Below, one piece after another: positions 49,729-61,539 of a DNA stretch of 64,000 nt (position 1 is the first letter of the stretch; every line of letters starts with the position of its first letter). The notes beneath the pieces were generated by a model. It did no database searches. It was given only the letters and a program-made list of their open reading frames with translations, and was not told the origin of the DNA. Made by a program: the position numbers and the translations under genes. Location of the stretch: assembly GCF_050624435.1 (NCBI RefSeq), contig NC_134546.1, forward strand, positions 78,595,700 through 78,659,699, read 5' to 3'. This DNA is from Tenrec ecaudatus (taxonomy: Eukaryota; Chordata; Mammalia; Afrosoricida; Tenrecidae).

Positions 49729-50440
49729 TGTTTTAGAGTAAAAAGGAGACTCCATTTTAAATATAGTTTAAAGGGAACATTTGTTAAATCTTAAGTGACA
49801 AACAAAGCACAAAGACACAAATACATCATCTGGATGAGCGAAGCCATCAATAGGTTGAAATGGCTTCCCAGGTTCACAATTGAGATGTGAGATAAAGAGG
49901 TTGTGGGGAAGGGGCAGGACAAAAGAAACTGCCACAAGCATGATTGGTGGGCAATGACAGACACTTCCGAGTGGTCCAGGGCCTTCTAACCCAAGCAGTC
50001 AGGGCACAACTGATAAGGGATAGCTAGGAGAACCCTGTACTGTCTTCAGTTTGCTGACCTCCATCAAAGACACACAGGGTTGCAAGCTTCTAAGACAGAC
50101 CTCCCCTCCCCAGGCAGTCTGGAGAGAGGTGAAGGTAATCCTCACTCCAAAGCCCTCTGCCTGAGGGCAAGAGTACCTATACTTGCTTCCTGGTCAGAAA
50201 GCGTTCAATGGAGGCTTACTCTAGGTGGGACTGTGCAATCCAAGTGAGGACTAATCTATGTGGGGATCTGGGGCTGTCACTGCTCTGGTACCCTTTTTCA
50301 AAGGAAGATGCTGAGAAGTTAAGCTCTAATACAAACCTCGGTCATCAGTGGGGTGGCCTGATGACTGCAAGGCTGGCCTCTCCTTTCAGTAAAGGCCACT
50401 CTGGGGTCCCCTGTTCTCATGCCCAATAACTGACAAGGAG
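49729..50440 (-). repeat. LTR-like repeat, copy 2
   Basis: Matches 37893-38475 over several blocks, starting 'tgttttagagtaaaaaggag' and including 'tttaaagggaacatttgtta' and 'tttgctgacctccatcaaag'. The right edge is uncertain. Confidence 0.5.
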
Positions 50441-51850
50441 GGAACGGGTCGTAGGCAAGAACCTCCCCCTCAATTGGGCATTTCTGGCACGAGGGGTGAG
50501 GGCGAATGAGGAAAGGGGGCCTAAGCAGGAAAGGGGGCCGGAGTATTCCCAGGGCAGAAGGCAGAGAGGCTTGTAACCAGCTCAGAAAGGATTTAACTGG
50601 AAATATCCTAGGGGGTCACGGTGACATGGATCGCGGGCAGACAGGGTACAGGAAAAGTAATATCCGTGGGGATCGGGGCACAGCTGGTGATGCGGGGCCT
50701 GGAGGGGACTCCGAGCCTAGGGTCAGCATAGAAACATAGAGACTCACTTACCACCTTAGGATACTCAGGCTGCACCTTCTCAGTCAGAAGAAGTGGTTTC
50801 GGCAGGAAGTTGCATCACTTGGGTAGGTGTGGGGTCTTTGCCAAGGGGCGGGGCCTGGAGATAATGAGCGACTCCTGGAGGGAGTGGCCTGGATGTGAAG
50901 CTCAGGGCCTGGAGTGGCAACTGATCCATAGTTAGAAGTTTCTTCTTAGTCTGGAAGTTCTGCTAAGAGCTCTTCACTCTGGGTGACCCTGCTTGCATTT
51001 GAAACAGTTTTTGCATTTGAATCACAACATGGAAGCTATGACAGAAAGACAAACTAAGGAAAAGTGGAGGGCATGCTTCCCAACTTCTTAGACTTATTAA
51101 TTAGCAATTCAGGAAGAAAGTACAAAGAAACAAAAAAATTGAATGGGCTAAGTCTTTCCTTTAAGAACAGCTCTAAGTAGACAGAGGTAATAAAGTGAGC
51201 ATAAACCTGATAAAAATGGGCCTTATCTTAGTGACAATTGAACACATCATTGAATGAATGAAAATTAGCAATTCAGAGAGAAAGAACACATTAAATTCCT
51301 TAAGGAGGTTTCTGATTATTTCATTGTTTCACCTAAAATCACATGGGTGTCGTTGTTTTTTTTTTTCTGAATCATGTAATGTCCCATTCAATGCCTTATG
51401 TACATTGGTCTGTCCTCCATGGTCAATGGGCCACAGATTTTTACCTTCCCAAACTACTCAGATCAGGAGCTCCCCTTCGAAGGTTGTGGCCAGGCTTGTT
51501 GATCATTGCTATTGAAATGGCCAGTGAAAATGCAGAAGTTGGGCTCACAATGAGAAGTGATCAGGGCTTCATCAGGCCATCACGGAAAATGACTTAAAGA
51601 CTTTTGACAGAGGACAATTTCTATTGGACACTGAGATAGAATAAACCTCTCTGCCAGGGAAATGTGTTCATTAACAACTCTGGGAAAAAAGCATATTGCA
51701 ATTTAAAAACCACCAACAACATTTTCTTTTCTCTTGTCCTAAGTCTTCACTTGCATCTTTGCTTATGTCTGTTTGACTAAGCATTTTACTATGCTGCTCT
51801 CAGTTTCCAGCATAACAGATAAATTAAGTCAATGGTTCTTAGTAAGTAGG
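50440..51850. other. No supported gene
   Basis: Moderately GC-rich to about 50950, then AT-rich. The frames are short and have no recognisable domain. 'ttagcaattcag' occurs twice (about 51101 and 51266). Confidence 0.35.
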
Positions 51851-53012
51851 GTACCCATTAAAAAAAGCCTTTACTGATTTCTTTTGTCGTTTTTGTTTGA
51901 ACTTTTTTTCTATAGCTAAAGACCCTAATCCATTCAGTTTTACTCTTCCTGCTTTTTTATTTTTTGTTAGTCACTCAGACCTATATTTAGATTGGAGGAA
52001 TAAGAAATCTTGAAGGATTTTTTAAGAAATATGTACGCTGTATATATTTACACAGTCCATCTCTCAAGAAATGGAAATCAAAAGTAATATTTTAAAAAGT
52101 CCATATAACTGTCTCTTTTCTCTGCCCCATCTTCCTCAATAACCTAACCCTCTCCTATCCCTGTTTCCTCCCTGCCCTTTGCCTCCTCACAGTCATCAAA
52201 GGCTCATCTTTTCAAGTATAATCCAAGTTTCTTTATGTTTGGTTTTCATTATAATGCTAGTGTTATTAAATATTTATGTTTGGAGGATTGACTGAGTTTG
52301 CAAAGCATAATACTTTTTTTCATGCCTCATGGAGTTTCAGACAGTCATTTTTTCCCCAAGTAAGTATATAACTCTATATGCTTACAGATAATGTGACTAT
52401 TGATTCAACACTTTTTTCAAATTTACAAGATAAAACAAGGCTTAGACCGGGATCACTTGGCCCTTTTTCTCTTATCACCTCCCAGTTCAGAATGCTTGCA
52501 TTTTAAATGGCCAGCATCTTCTTGGATCTACAGTTAAGCTCAGCACATTCAATCTCAGCATGATCTTCTTTTTGGTTTTTGCCTTCTTCCAGAAAATTGG
52601 CCTTGTCTGCCCACCACAGCCACTCTGCTTCCCATTATAGGGCCTCTTTCATTGTGCCAACAGGGAATCCTTGACCTTCTTATACTGAGCCACTTTGTGA
52701 GGTCGGTGTTTGCCGCACTTCTTACAGAAAGTTCCTTGGACTTGGGATACATTGACCATCTTTGCAGAGATATGGTCTATGCAGTGTAACGGGAACTGAG
52801 AGTCTGCAATCGTCGCCTCACTTCACTTGTTTCTAACCCGAAAGTCATTTTGTTTTAATTGATGCATGATATTCTATTGCCAGGGTTTGCCTATTCCTTT
52901 ATAATAGGTGTCCTTGGTTGTTTCCTTGTTTTTGATATTTTGAAAAATGCAGCAATAAACATAGGTGTGTATATGTCTGTTTGTGTTGTATTCTTTATTT
53001 CTTTAGGGTATA
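51850..53012 (-). mobile_element. Old L1, minus strand, carrying the RPL36A pseudogene
   Basis: The far side (52850-53010) contains 'gatattctattgccagggtt', 'aaaatgcagcaataaacata' and 'tttctttagggtata', the reversed end of L1 ORF2. Pyrimidine-rich sequence at 52100-52200 resembles other minus L1 fragments. Boundaries are approximate, and the RPL36A retrocopy at 52442-52759 interrupts it. Confidence 0.6.
52442..52759 (-). pseudogene. RPL36A: RPL36A (eL42) processed pseudogene
   Basis: The minus strand starts with MVNV at 52759 and continues [25 protein letters not shown]-stop, then [13 protein letters not shown], clearly ribosomal protein eL42. The parental zinc-binding CxxC (CKKC) is visible. 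A stop interrupts near residue 38. The last third is frameshifted, though the KRAKW-like end and a stop at about 52442 fit the parental length. It has no introns and is not functional. It could equally come from the near-identical RPL36AL. Confidence 0.9.
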
Positions 53013-53019
53013 AATAAAA

Positions 53020-53555
53020 TGTACATATGTAAATATATACATAATTAGAGGGGAATAGATCTATATACTCATATCTATATGATGAGAATTAAGGTTGCAG
53101 AAGGATATTGGGCATCAAATCAAGTACTCCCTTAACACAAGAACACTTAGTTCTAACAATCTGACATTCTGTGATGCTCACCTTCCCAACAACATTGCTG
53201 AAGATAAAATGTGTACATAAGCAAATGCGGTGAAGAAAGCTGATGGTGTACTGTTATCAAAGACATAGCATCTAGCATCTTAAAGGCTTGGAGACAAACA
53301 AGTGGCCCTCTATCTCAGAAGCAAAAAAGTCCACATGGAAGAAGCACACCAGCCTGTATGATCATGAAGTGTCAATGGGATCAGGTATCAGGCATCTAAG
53401 ACCCAGAATAAAACCATCCCCAATGTAAATGAGGAGGCACATGGAGTGGAGACCCAGTGCCCATCTGTAGAGATTGAACATTCCTTTACAGAGGGGTCAC
53501 AGGGAAGATATGAGCCAGTCAGGATGCTCTATAGCACCAATGAATCACACAACTT
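53020..53555 (+). mobile_element. L1 3' UTR, interrupted by an LTR
   Basis: Contains 'gcagaaggatattgggcatc', 'gctcaccttcccaacaacat', 'aagaagcacaccagcctgta' and 'atagcaccaatgaatcacac' in L1 3' UTR order, then stops abruptly where an LTR-like sequence begins. Confidence 0.85.
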
Positions 53556-53985
53556 TTTGTTAGCGAGCGAGACCCTAACCAGACCACTCACTGAAACAGA
53601 GATGGAAACAGTAAAGCTTTATTCAGACAGATTCGAATCTGGGCCCACACCCGTAACTGAGACAGGCTCAGTCTGTAAGGCGAGGGCCCTGAAGAGCATT
53701 AAAGAAGGTTTTATACTTCCTTGGAGTCTTGCCAAACAAGGGGAGGGGGAAGGCAAGTTCTTGTGTGAAACTGGTAAAGCATTCTCAGAAAAGTGAAACA
53801 AAACAGTTTTTAAGTCTAACAAAGCAAGTTCTACATTTAAGGTCAGTTTGTCCCCATGTACAAATTGACAAGAGATTTTGTAACTACCACAGCATAATTC
53901 CAAGTGACAACCCCAGTAGAACTCTGAGATTGAAGGGAATCTATGTCTGAGACCTATGTTAGCTAGGACCTCAGGAATAAAGAAT
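53556..53985 (-). repeat. Probable solo LTR, minus strand
   Basis: The plus strand starts TGTTAGCGAGCGAGACCCTA, which in reverse is a class II-type LTR end (...CTCGCTAACA). Reversed, it has a polyadenylation signal (aataaagctt, 53613-53622) and a TATA-like box (near 53712). It begins exactly where the L1 breaks off. The other end and a target duplication are not certain. Confidence 0.55.
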
Positions 53986-53989
53986 TATC

Positions 53990-54430
53990 ACTTTAAAAAT
54001 AGAGAAACTGGATTTTGAAAAGGAAACGTCTTTCTTCTAAACACAATCCTATGTAAATAATTCTTATACAGGATCAAGCTGGGTTTTTGTTTGGTAGTTA
54101 TTGGTCTTACATTTTTAATTGCTGTTGTTCTGGTATTTAAGACACCATGTCATTTTCAATGCATATGAATTTCTTCTATGTTTCTACAGTTCTACGTAGC
54201 AATGTCTAAATAATATATACCTGTGCCTTAAACAGTCTGTTTGTTCCTATATTAAAATGAATTTTACATTAATAAAGAATCTATGTGATCTTCAGTTTTT
54301 CTTTTCCCTTCTTTAAATTGAGACTCAGATAAATGTTGATATCTAATGTGTAAAGAATCAGAATGGTTTTTAACCCGGCCACATTTCTCAACCTATATTT
54401 TTTATAAGAAAATTTCACTTTATTTATTGT
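53990..54430. other. No gene seen
   Basis: AT-rich, unassigned. Confidence 0.35.
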
Positions 54431-54431
54431 G

Positions 54432-54900
54432 TCAGTCTGGGTATATTAGAGAAATAAATACACAGAAACTTACTTGTATATATAAGCCAGTTTTATATAA
54501 AGGGTTAGTGCACATCAAGAAAACATACCAACTCAGTGCTGCCCAAGCCCACAAGTCCAACATTAGCCCATGTGTCCAACACCAATCCATAAAGTCCTCC
54601 TTCATTTCATAAAATACACACAATGATGCCAAGTGCAGGAGGAAAGCCGAATCAGTGAACGTGTAACCAGCACCCAGGGTTGCATGGGGGTAGGTCCATG
54701 TAGCTTCTCCTCAGGATGTGTTGCAAGAAGTGAGCCTTGCCAGTGGAAACAGGGAACTGGCTAAGGCAGGTGCAACCTGATCTTATCACCAGAAAGGTAG
54801 AGGCCCGAGAACTTGAAAGGTGAGGCTCACTGAGACAGTTATCTCTCCACCCTTCAATTAACCTCATGTGTTTATCAGCCAGGTTGGCATAATACACTTT
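54432..54900 (+). repeat. Dispersed ~450-bp repeat, copy 1
   Basis: Opens with 'gtatattagagaaataaata' and passes 'aagcccacaagtccaacatt', 'gcccatgtgtccaacacca' and 'agtgcaggaggaaagccgaa'. The same ordered blocks occur at 58025, 63520 and (reversed) 61085. I do not know the family name. It looks like a medium-length interspersed element. Confidence 0.7.
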
Positions 54901-54904
54901 AACT

Positions 54905-55545
54905 CTCTCATTTATTTATCTTGGTATTTATTCATTTTTATATATTTTAAATACTTCTTTATGATTTTTGTGTGTGGAACACAATAGTTGAAATTAAAAC
55001 ATATTCTGTATAGCTTCACTGCCCATCTCATCAAGTCAAATCAGTAAAAGTGACTCAGTTCTACCCCTCCCCCACTTTATGCAGTTCTCTTTTTGTCTGT
55101 CTCTTCCTTCAACATTTTATGACCCTTTCTGCTTACTGCCCCCACCACATTCCAGCACCCTTGCAGTCATTGAAACCTTATCTTTTCCTATGAAAACATT
55201 TTCTTAATTTCTTATAATAATTATTTCATAAAATAGTTATCTTTGTGAGATTGATTAACATTCCTAATCTTAATGTTCTCTTGCTAAGTCCATGTCTTAA
55301 AATGACTAACAGACTCATCATGTTTTTAAGTGATATTCCATAACATTCCATTATATAAATACAGATGTTTATCTATCTGTCTACAGTCCGTTTCTGGTTG
55401 TCCCCATTGTTTTTCTATTATAAAAATAGCCAAAATAAGTAAAATTTTGCAAATGTATGCCCATGTTTGCTTTTTCATTTTTTTTAATCAAAATGTTCTC
55501 CATAACTTTCTTGGCTTTAAAAGAACTGTGAATTTCTGATTTCAA
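54905..55545 (-). mobile_element. Old L1 fragment, minus strand
   Basis: 'gtgatattccataacattcc', 'attatataaatacagatgtt' and a pyrimidine-rich stretch follow the order of a reversed L1 ORF2/3' region. Confidence 0.5.
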
Positions 55546-55549
55546 GGAA

Positions 55550-56367
55550 GCCATGTGAAGTCCAATGTGATGGAAGAGTCAACTTTTCAGGTTGTGGATA
55601 CCCAGTTTCACAAATATCCCATGAGGTCTTGAAGCCAAGGCTATGTGACACTTGGATACACCACAGGTGAGCAATGTAGTCTCCAGAATGCTTATTGTAG
55701 TCTTATCCTCTTGTAACTCTGGTTCTGCTTCTTTATTTATGTCTGTCTGGATCAGCCTATTAATATGTTGTTTTCATGGTCCCAATTGTCAGACTTGAGA
55801 TGAAAGTATATTTAATGAACTAAGTGACCAACAAAATTCCCTTCACGAATCTCTCTGAGTACAACTGTGCTTATAGGACACATTCAACGTGTACTTAACC
55901 AGCCTTTGTGAAGGCAGGCAGTCTAGGATGTTGCTTCATGGTATCAACCTAGAATTGTGTACCATCGCTTTGTAGACCACAACTGGTAATGTAGCAGGGA
56001 CAGAAAATGGATTGAGAGCAGTGGCAAGTGAACCCATCATTGAACTAATGAAAATTAGTAAATAAAGGAAAAGGAGCACACCATTAAAAATTAGGTGTTT
56101 GGTGATGTGCAGCTATGTAATCTCCTGTCAACTTCCAAAGGGGTGGACTTTCACCATTCAATCAGATCGCAGCTTCATGACCTCTTTTGGAGTTTCAAAG
56201 GGGCTATAGTTCACTCCTTTTGAGATACGCCAAATGACAAGCCACATGCAGCTACACTGATGTAGCCAGAGCCTGGAACAGAATGTGCCATTTGCGAGGT
56301 AAATTAGGAGTCCCTTTGGATCAACTGGTTGGAAATGCTCAGATGTGTGCATTTGCATCGTTGCCTG
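55550..56367. other. No gene seen
   Basis: Unassigned. A reversed fragment of the 450-bp repeat may lie at about 56150-56200. Confidence 0.35.
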
Positions 56368-56373
56368 CAGGTC
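56368..56373. repeat. 6-bp target site duplication, left
   Basis: caggtc, repeated at 56912-56917. Confidence 0.92.
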
Positions 56374-56911
56374 TGTTGGGAGCCGATAGCCATTAAGACC
56401 CTGGCCTCAGACACGTAGCAGAAACTTGGCCACTTTCTAACAGCAAGGCTTCCTTTCCTGCCCAACTTCGCCCCCACATTCCAAACTACGTGCTCAGTAG
56501 CATGAGCAGTTCCGATAACTGACCTTGTTGCCATTAGTCAAAGTACTGAGCACCCATTGAACTGCAGATATACCATATTAGGAAAATCATGATAAGTTCG
56601 CCCGGTAAGCCTTGATTTGCATGCAGACGTCACCATGGACGTCTTTGAGTACTGTTGCGCACCCTTTGTACCATATTGGGAACATGTGGCTGATTGGTTG
56701 TTGTACAGTGTGCGGTTGTTACACAGTGTGCTTCATTGGAATATGTGCCTCCCACTTCCTTCTCTATTGTGAATATATACCCAGAATTTTGGCAAAATAA
56801 ATGGGCTTGATCAGCACTTGTCTTGCCCCATGTCTCTGTTTCTTTTCCCCATCCAGGTTCGTTGCCCCTCCGGGTCACCATGTATGGGTCTCGCTGGACG
56901 AGACCCTAACA
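56374..56911 (+). repeat. Solo LTR, class II (IAP/ERVK-like), 538 bp
   Basis: Starts TGTTGGGAGCCGATAG, a beginning typical of IAP-like LTRs, and ends GAGACCCTAACA. Inside are a CCAAT-like region, a TATA-like 'gaatatata' (about 56770) and a polyadenylation signal (aataaa near 56797). Perfect 6-bp duplications flank it and no internal retroviral sequence remains, so it arose by LTR-LTR recombination. Confidence 0.92.
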
Positions 56912-56917
56912 CAGGTC
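56912..56917. repeat. 6-bp target site duplication, right
   Basis: caggtc; see 56368-56373. Confidence 0.92.
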
Positions 56918-57339
56918 AAGTTTACTTTAAGACACTGGCATTTGAGGTTTATCTGGCATGTGCAGGTGTGTGTGCCTGCTGGGGTGTGTGTGCATGCTTG
57001 TACCCCAAATTATGTGGCAAAAAGCAGGTTTGTGTAACATCCACAGATAAGTTTCTATGCATATATTTCTCAAGGGGTTACCAGGCCATGGGCCCCTGAA
57101 GCATTAGACTTCATTGCTTATCTAAAGGGGATGCTACTGTTTTTCTGCCTACCTTACTGGCCTGGTTTACCATCTTCTTGAATTAGAAGACTTGCTCCAC
57201 TAATTAAGCTTAGAATCAATTTGTACTGCAAGTAGGGGACTGCTGCATTTTAAAATTCCAACAACTAAATCTGATATGGTTATATTTCTTGTACTTTAAC
57301 TAACAGCAGGCTAACCCTTTCACTCTCCCCCCAACCTCA

Positions 57340-58990
57340 TCAGTTTTGACTCAACCATTTCAATCCCCTTAAGGTACTGTCTTCTGGAAATCCATGGTAC
57401 TTTCAGCATTCTTTGCCAATACTATAATTCAAATGAATTGATTCTTCTTTGGTCTTCCTTCCTCAATGTCCAACTTGCACATGCACATGATGGAAATGAA
57501 AAAAGGTGCACCTCTGTCGTCAAAGTGACTTCTTTCCCCTGCAGTAATTTAAAGAGATCTTGTACAGCAGATTTGCCCAATGCAAACATGTGTCCAAACG
57601 AGATGAAATCCTTGACAACTTCAATATTTCCCCTATTTATCATATTATCTATTGGTCCCGTAACGAGAGTTTTGTTTTCCTTACATTTCGTTGGAATCCG
57701 TACAGGTTTCCATCCTTTTAAGCAAGCAAGGTGTGTCATGTGTAGATTGACAAATGTTAAAACGCCTTCCTCCTAGAAAATGAAAAGTATAACGCCAAGT
57801 TCATCTTCAGAAACTCCAGCTTCTTAGATGATTTGCTTAGCATATAGATTGAATAAGCATGATGAAAGGATACAATTCTGACATACAACTTTCCTGATTC
57901 TAAACCACACGATAGTCTCTTCTTTATAGATAAGAGCCTCTTGGTCCATGTACAAGTTCTACATGAGCACAACTCCATGTTCTCAAAGTTGAATTCTTCT
58001 CAATGCTATGATCCTGTGGTAGACCAGGTTGTCTAGAGAAACAAATCCAGTTGACACTCATATATGTATAAGAAAGAGTTTTCTATCAAGAAGTAATATT
58101 ATACCAACAAGGCACCTAACCCGAGTCTAACTCAAGATGACAAGTCTGATGCAGGGCAGGGTCCTCTGCACACCCACGGAGCTGCAGACTGATAATGTAC
58201 AAAGGTGAAGCTGGATGTGGAAGATAACAGGCCAGTGGATGCGGGATCAGATGGATCCAAGGTCAGTCGTAGTGTGGAAGGGCACCAAAATCTCTCAGGT
58301 TCAGGCAGCCTACAAGGGGCTACCCCTAAAGGAAGAGAGTTATATCAAGCAGGAAGATGGAGTGGCAGAGAGATGGAAATTTCAATATTCTCCAATTATT
58401 AGATGTCCACAACCCCACGGAGGCATCATGAGGTTGTGACATGACTGGCAGGTTGGATTCCACCACTACACATTCATACATCTTCAAGTTGACATAAGTC
58501 TATCTGCCACAGATCCACACAGTTAAATGCTTTTGCATAGTCAATGAAACACAAGTAAACATCTTTCGGTTAGCTTTCAGGCAAGATCCATCTGATGTCA
58601 GCAATGACGTCTTATTTCACATTCTCTTCTGAATCCAGATTGCATTTCTGGAGTCTCTCTGTTGAAGTACAGCAGCAATCATTATTGAATTATCTTCTGC
58701 AAAATGTTATATGCATGTGGTACTAATTCTATTGGTTGATAATTGCTACAGTTGTTTTTTTTTTTTTGAGGGGTCAGGTAGCTGAGTTTTAAATTTCTTT
58801 CATAAAGAAATGAGTGATTCCCGTGCTTCAGCAGCTGGTTGAAACATTTCAGCTGGTATTCTGTCAACTGCTGGAGCCTTGTTTTTTTCTAATATCTTCA
58901 GTACTATTTGGACTTCTTCCTTCAGTACCATAGGTCCTTGATCATACACTACCTTTTGCTTTGTGCATTCCTTCCATCCTCTTTTGATAC
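57340..58990 (-). pseudogene. RTE (BovB-like) ORF2 reverse transcriptase, decayed, minus strand
   Basis: The minus strand has IDYAKAFNCVD (about 58525-58560), the RT motif upstream of the catalytic site, and further on 'KTLVTGPIDNM', 'VVKDFISFGHMF', 'ASWTLRKEDQRRINSFEL' (57440-57660). These are in RTE order. Frameshifts and stops are frequent. A copy of the 450-bp repeat (58025-58490) is inserted in the middle. Confidence 0.88.
58025..58490 (+). repeat. Dispersed ~450-bp repeat, copy 2, inserted in the RTE
   Basis: 'ggttgtctagagaaacaaat' start, '...cagtggatgcgggatcagat' and a '...catgactggcaggttggatt' end. It splits the RTE reverse transcriptase. Confidence 0.7.
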
Positions 58991-58999
58991 TTTCTGCAT

Positions 59000-59345
59000 C
59001 ATTTGAATTATCATTTGGCGAAGAATATTGAAAGAACCATGGACTTCAAGAAGAAGTAAACAATCTGTCTCAGAAGAAGTACATCGAGAATGCTCCTGAG
59101 AAGTACGCCTTGGGAGATGTTGTCTTATGTGCTTTGGATATGTTATCAGGAGAAATCAGTGCCTGGAAAAGGATATCATGCTTGGGAAAGTAGAAGGGCA
59201 GTGAAATAGAGCACAAACAGAACAACAACTGTGAGATGGAGCAGAACTTGGCAGTGTTTCATTCTGTTGTACGTGGGTTCTCCGGGAGCTGGAACTTAAT
59301 TGAGGACAAATATCAACAACAACAACAACAGCAACACACTATCAC
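59000..59345 (+). mobile_element. RTE (BovB-like) 3' end with (CAA)n tail
   Basis: 'gaaatcagtgcctggaaaag', 'atcatgcttgggaaagtaga', 'gtttcattctgttgtacgtg' and (CAA)n at about 59309-59335. It is in the opposite orientation to the RT at 57.3-59.0 kb. Confidence 0.88.
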
Positions 59346-59349
59346 TCAT

Positions 59350-59953
59350 CCCACTCTCTTCAAGGCGTTCTTGTTTCTATTCCTCCTCATTTCCTAAATT
59401 CTGTCCTTGGGTCTGTACTGTCCTTTTGATCTGACTTACATGGTTGGTTAGTCTATCAACAGGGTGAGTTCAGTTCCGGACTGTGGGTAAATAAGACCTA
59501 GAGAAATATGATTAGGGCTATATTACCTAACTTATAACAGAGGGAATCTGGAAAGCTAGTATTCCATGGTAGGAAAGCCACCACTTTGGTTTGTTAAAGT
59601 ACAAGTACATTATTCTGCTTTAAACATCATTCTCACAGATTCTCCCCTAACACCTATGCTGCCTTAAAGTGAGCACATGGTTGATTCTCTCTCTCTATAG
59701 AAGCAAACATTCTTGTTGTCCCCTCCTGCCACAGCACCCATCCCCCCTCATGCTTTTCCCCAATGCAGTTATTAGGTTCCTCACCAGTGAGCTCAGAGAC
59801 TTTACTGTGGTTACAACCCACCTTGTGAGGTATGTAACTACTGAATGTGCATAGCTTATAGTTACCTACAAATATCCCGACAGTAAAGATTGACTCTCTC
59901 CTCCTCCCTCTCTTTGCGTAAATCTGGCTGCTGAGATCATGGCTATCACAGAG
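59350..59953. other. No gene seen
   Basis: Unassigned. Confidence 0.35.
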
Positions 59954-59958
59954 GTAAG
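59954..59958. repeat. 5-bp target site duplication, left
   Basis: gtaag, repeated at 60359-60363. Confidence 0.8.
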
Positions 59959-60358
59959 TGTTTGGGTCGGGTGTGAACTAGGCAGCCCCCGTTTGGACTA
60001 AGCTGAAGCAGGTCCGGACCCTGCACGTCCTTCCCTGCACATCCCAAAGGTCAGCAGCATCTGGGCGCCAGATAAGATAACCAGTGAAACCAGATGTTAC
60101 TGGTTCAAAGAAAGCAGCAAGGAGTCCACAAGCAATTCTCTCTCCTGGTTTCCAGACCCCATATGCTAATTGCCCTACATTTCTTACCACCCCTTTAAAA
60201 TCCCTCAACCTCAGCTGCTATGCACAACTTCCCTGACCTGTTGGCCTAGGTCCTGGAACCTCGTCCGGGAGCTCCCCCGCACCTAATAAAGTTATTTCTG
60301 TTTCTGTTCTCCCTTATCCTAACTGTCTTCCTTCCTGTTCCTCAGTTTTGCCATTACA
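59959..60358 (+). repeat. Solo LTR, probably class I (gammaretrovirus-like), 400 bp
   Basis: TGTTTGGGTCGGGTG...TTGCCATTACA with TG...CA ends. It has the 'ccatatgctaattgccctac' and 'ttaaaatccctcaacctcag' layout of a class I promoter and a polyadenylation signal (aataaag, about 60284). Five-base duplications flank it, which fits class I rather than class II. Confidence 0.85.
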
Positions 60359-60363
60359 GTAAG
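60359..60363. repeat. 5-bp target site duplication, right
   Basis: gtaag; see 59954-59958. Confidence 0.8.
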
Positions 60364-60768
60364 CATGCTACCATAAAATGTGTCTGAGTCCTTTATTTTA
60401 TTTTCTCTCCCCTATCTTCTAGGACTTTACTAAGCTCTTTGTATATTCTAGCCGTACAATTTCAACTACAAACCCTGGGATTGTCACAGGCTTGTTGACA
60501 CAAAGATTGGACTTGAAAGGTGACTAAAGACCACTGTGTTGAGGGTCTCTTTGGTGATTTGAAGTTTGGTCCACATTTTCCTCCTACTGTATCTATGATC
60601 TTCTAATAGGATTCCTTTTCGAGCCCTTGGTAGTGGTAGCTGGGCACATCTGGGTCTGATCAATCACTAGCATTAGGTTAGCAATTCAATGGAAAGTAGC
60701 TTGCATAACTGAGGGATCTTTTTGGACTACACTTGTGTGCTATTGTCGGTAGAGCTACAATGATAGAT

Positions 60769-60992
60769 AATGAGCCCTGTTTGTGTAGTGGTTACAAGTT
60801 GGGCTGCTAACTGTAAGACTAGCACTTTGAATCCACCGTTCATGCCACAGAGAATGATGGAGCTTTTATACTTCAGCAAAGATTTAGTGTTGGAAACTCA
60901 TTGGGGCAGTTCTACCCTGTCCTATAGCGCCACTTTGAGTTCACATTGACTCCATGGCACTGAGTTGTTTTTTTGTTTGTTTGTTTTGACAA
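60769..60992 (+). repeat. AfroSINE, plus strand
   Basis: 'gagccctgtttgtgtagtgg', 'gggctgctaactgtaagact', 'ggggcagttctaccctgtcc' and 'cactttgagttcacattgac' with a (TTTG)n tail. Complete but diverged. Confidence 0.85.
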
Positions 60993-61084
60993 TTCATGAT
61001 TTATCCATCGGGACAGAAATCCTCACATGAAAGCAGGTGTAGTAGTTACATAACTTCATATTCATTTGATAAATAAGACTAGGG

Positions 61085-61535
61085 TTGGAGTGTAGCCTGT
61101 CAATCAAATCACAGTTCCATGATGTTTCCTGGTGGGCTTGACCATCTCATGAGAATTCTGGGAACTTCTACTCTTTCTCACTGGAGGTAGGCTACCTTCT
61201 CTCTCTGATTCACCTTCCCACTGTTCAGAGAGGTAGAAGAACCATGAGAGACTTGCGCCAGCCCTAAGAAATTCTGCTGCCACTGGATACACAGAATTTT
61301 CAGTCACCGACCTGTGATCTTTCTGCATTCAGCATCATTGAATGTGCTGTGTGAGTCTGAAGAGGAATCTATGGACTAATATTTGACTTATGGGCTCATA
61401 TCAGTCTTATGGACTTGATATGAACTGGATTGGGGTGTTTTCTTGATATCCAATTACTCTTTGATGTAAAGCTCCTTCTTATACATTATGAGTGACCCTG
61501 GATTTGTTTCTCTAGCCTACCTAGTCTAACAGGGC
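61085..61535 (-). repeat. Dispersed ~450-bp repeat, copy 3, minus strand
   Basis: The reverse complement runs from 'ggctagagaaacaaatccag' to 'gattgacaggctacactcca', the same ends as the other copies. The interior matches in order. Confidence 0.75.
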
Positions 61536-61539
61536 AGGT

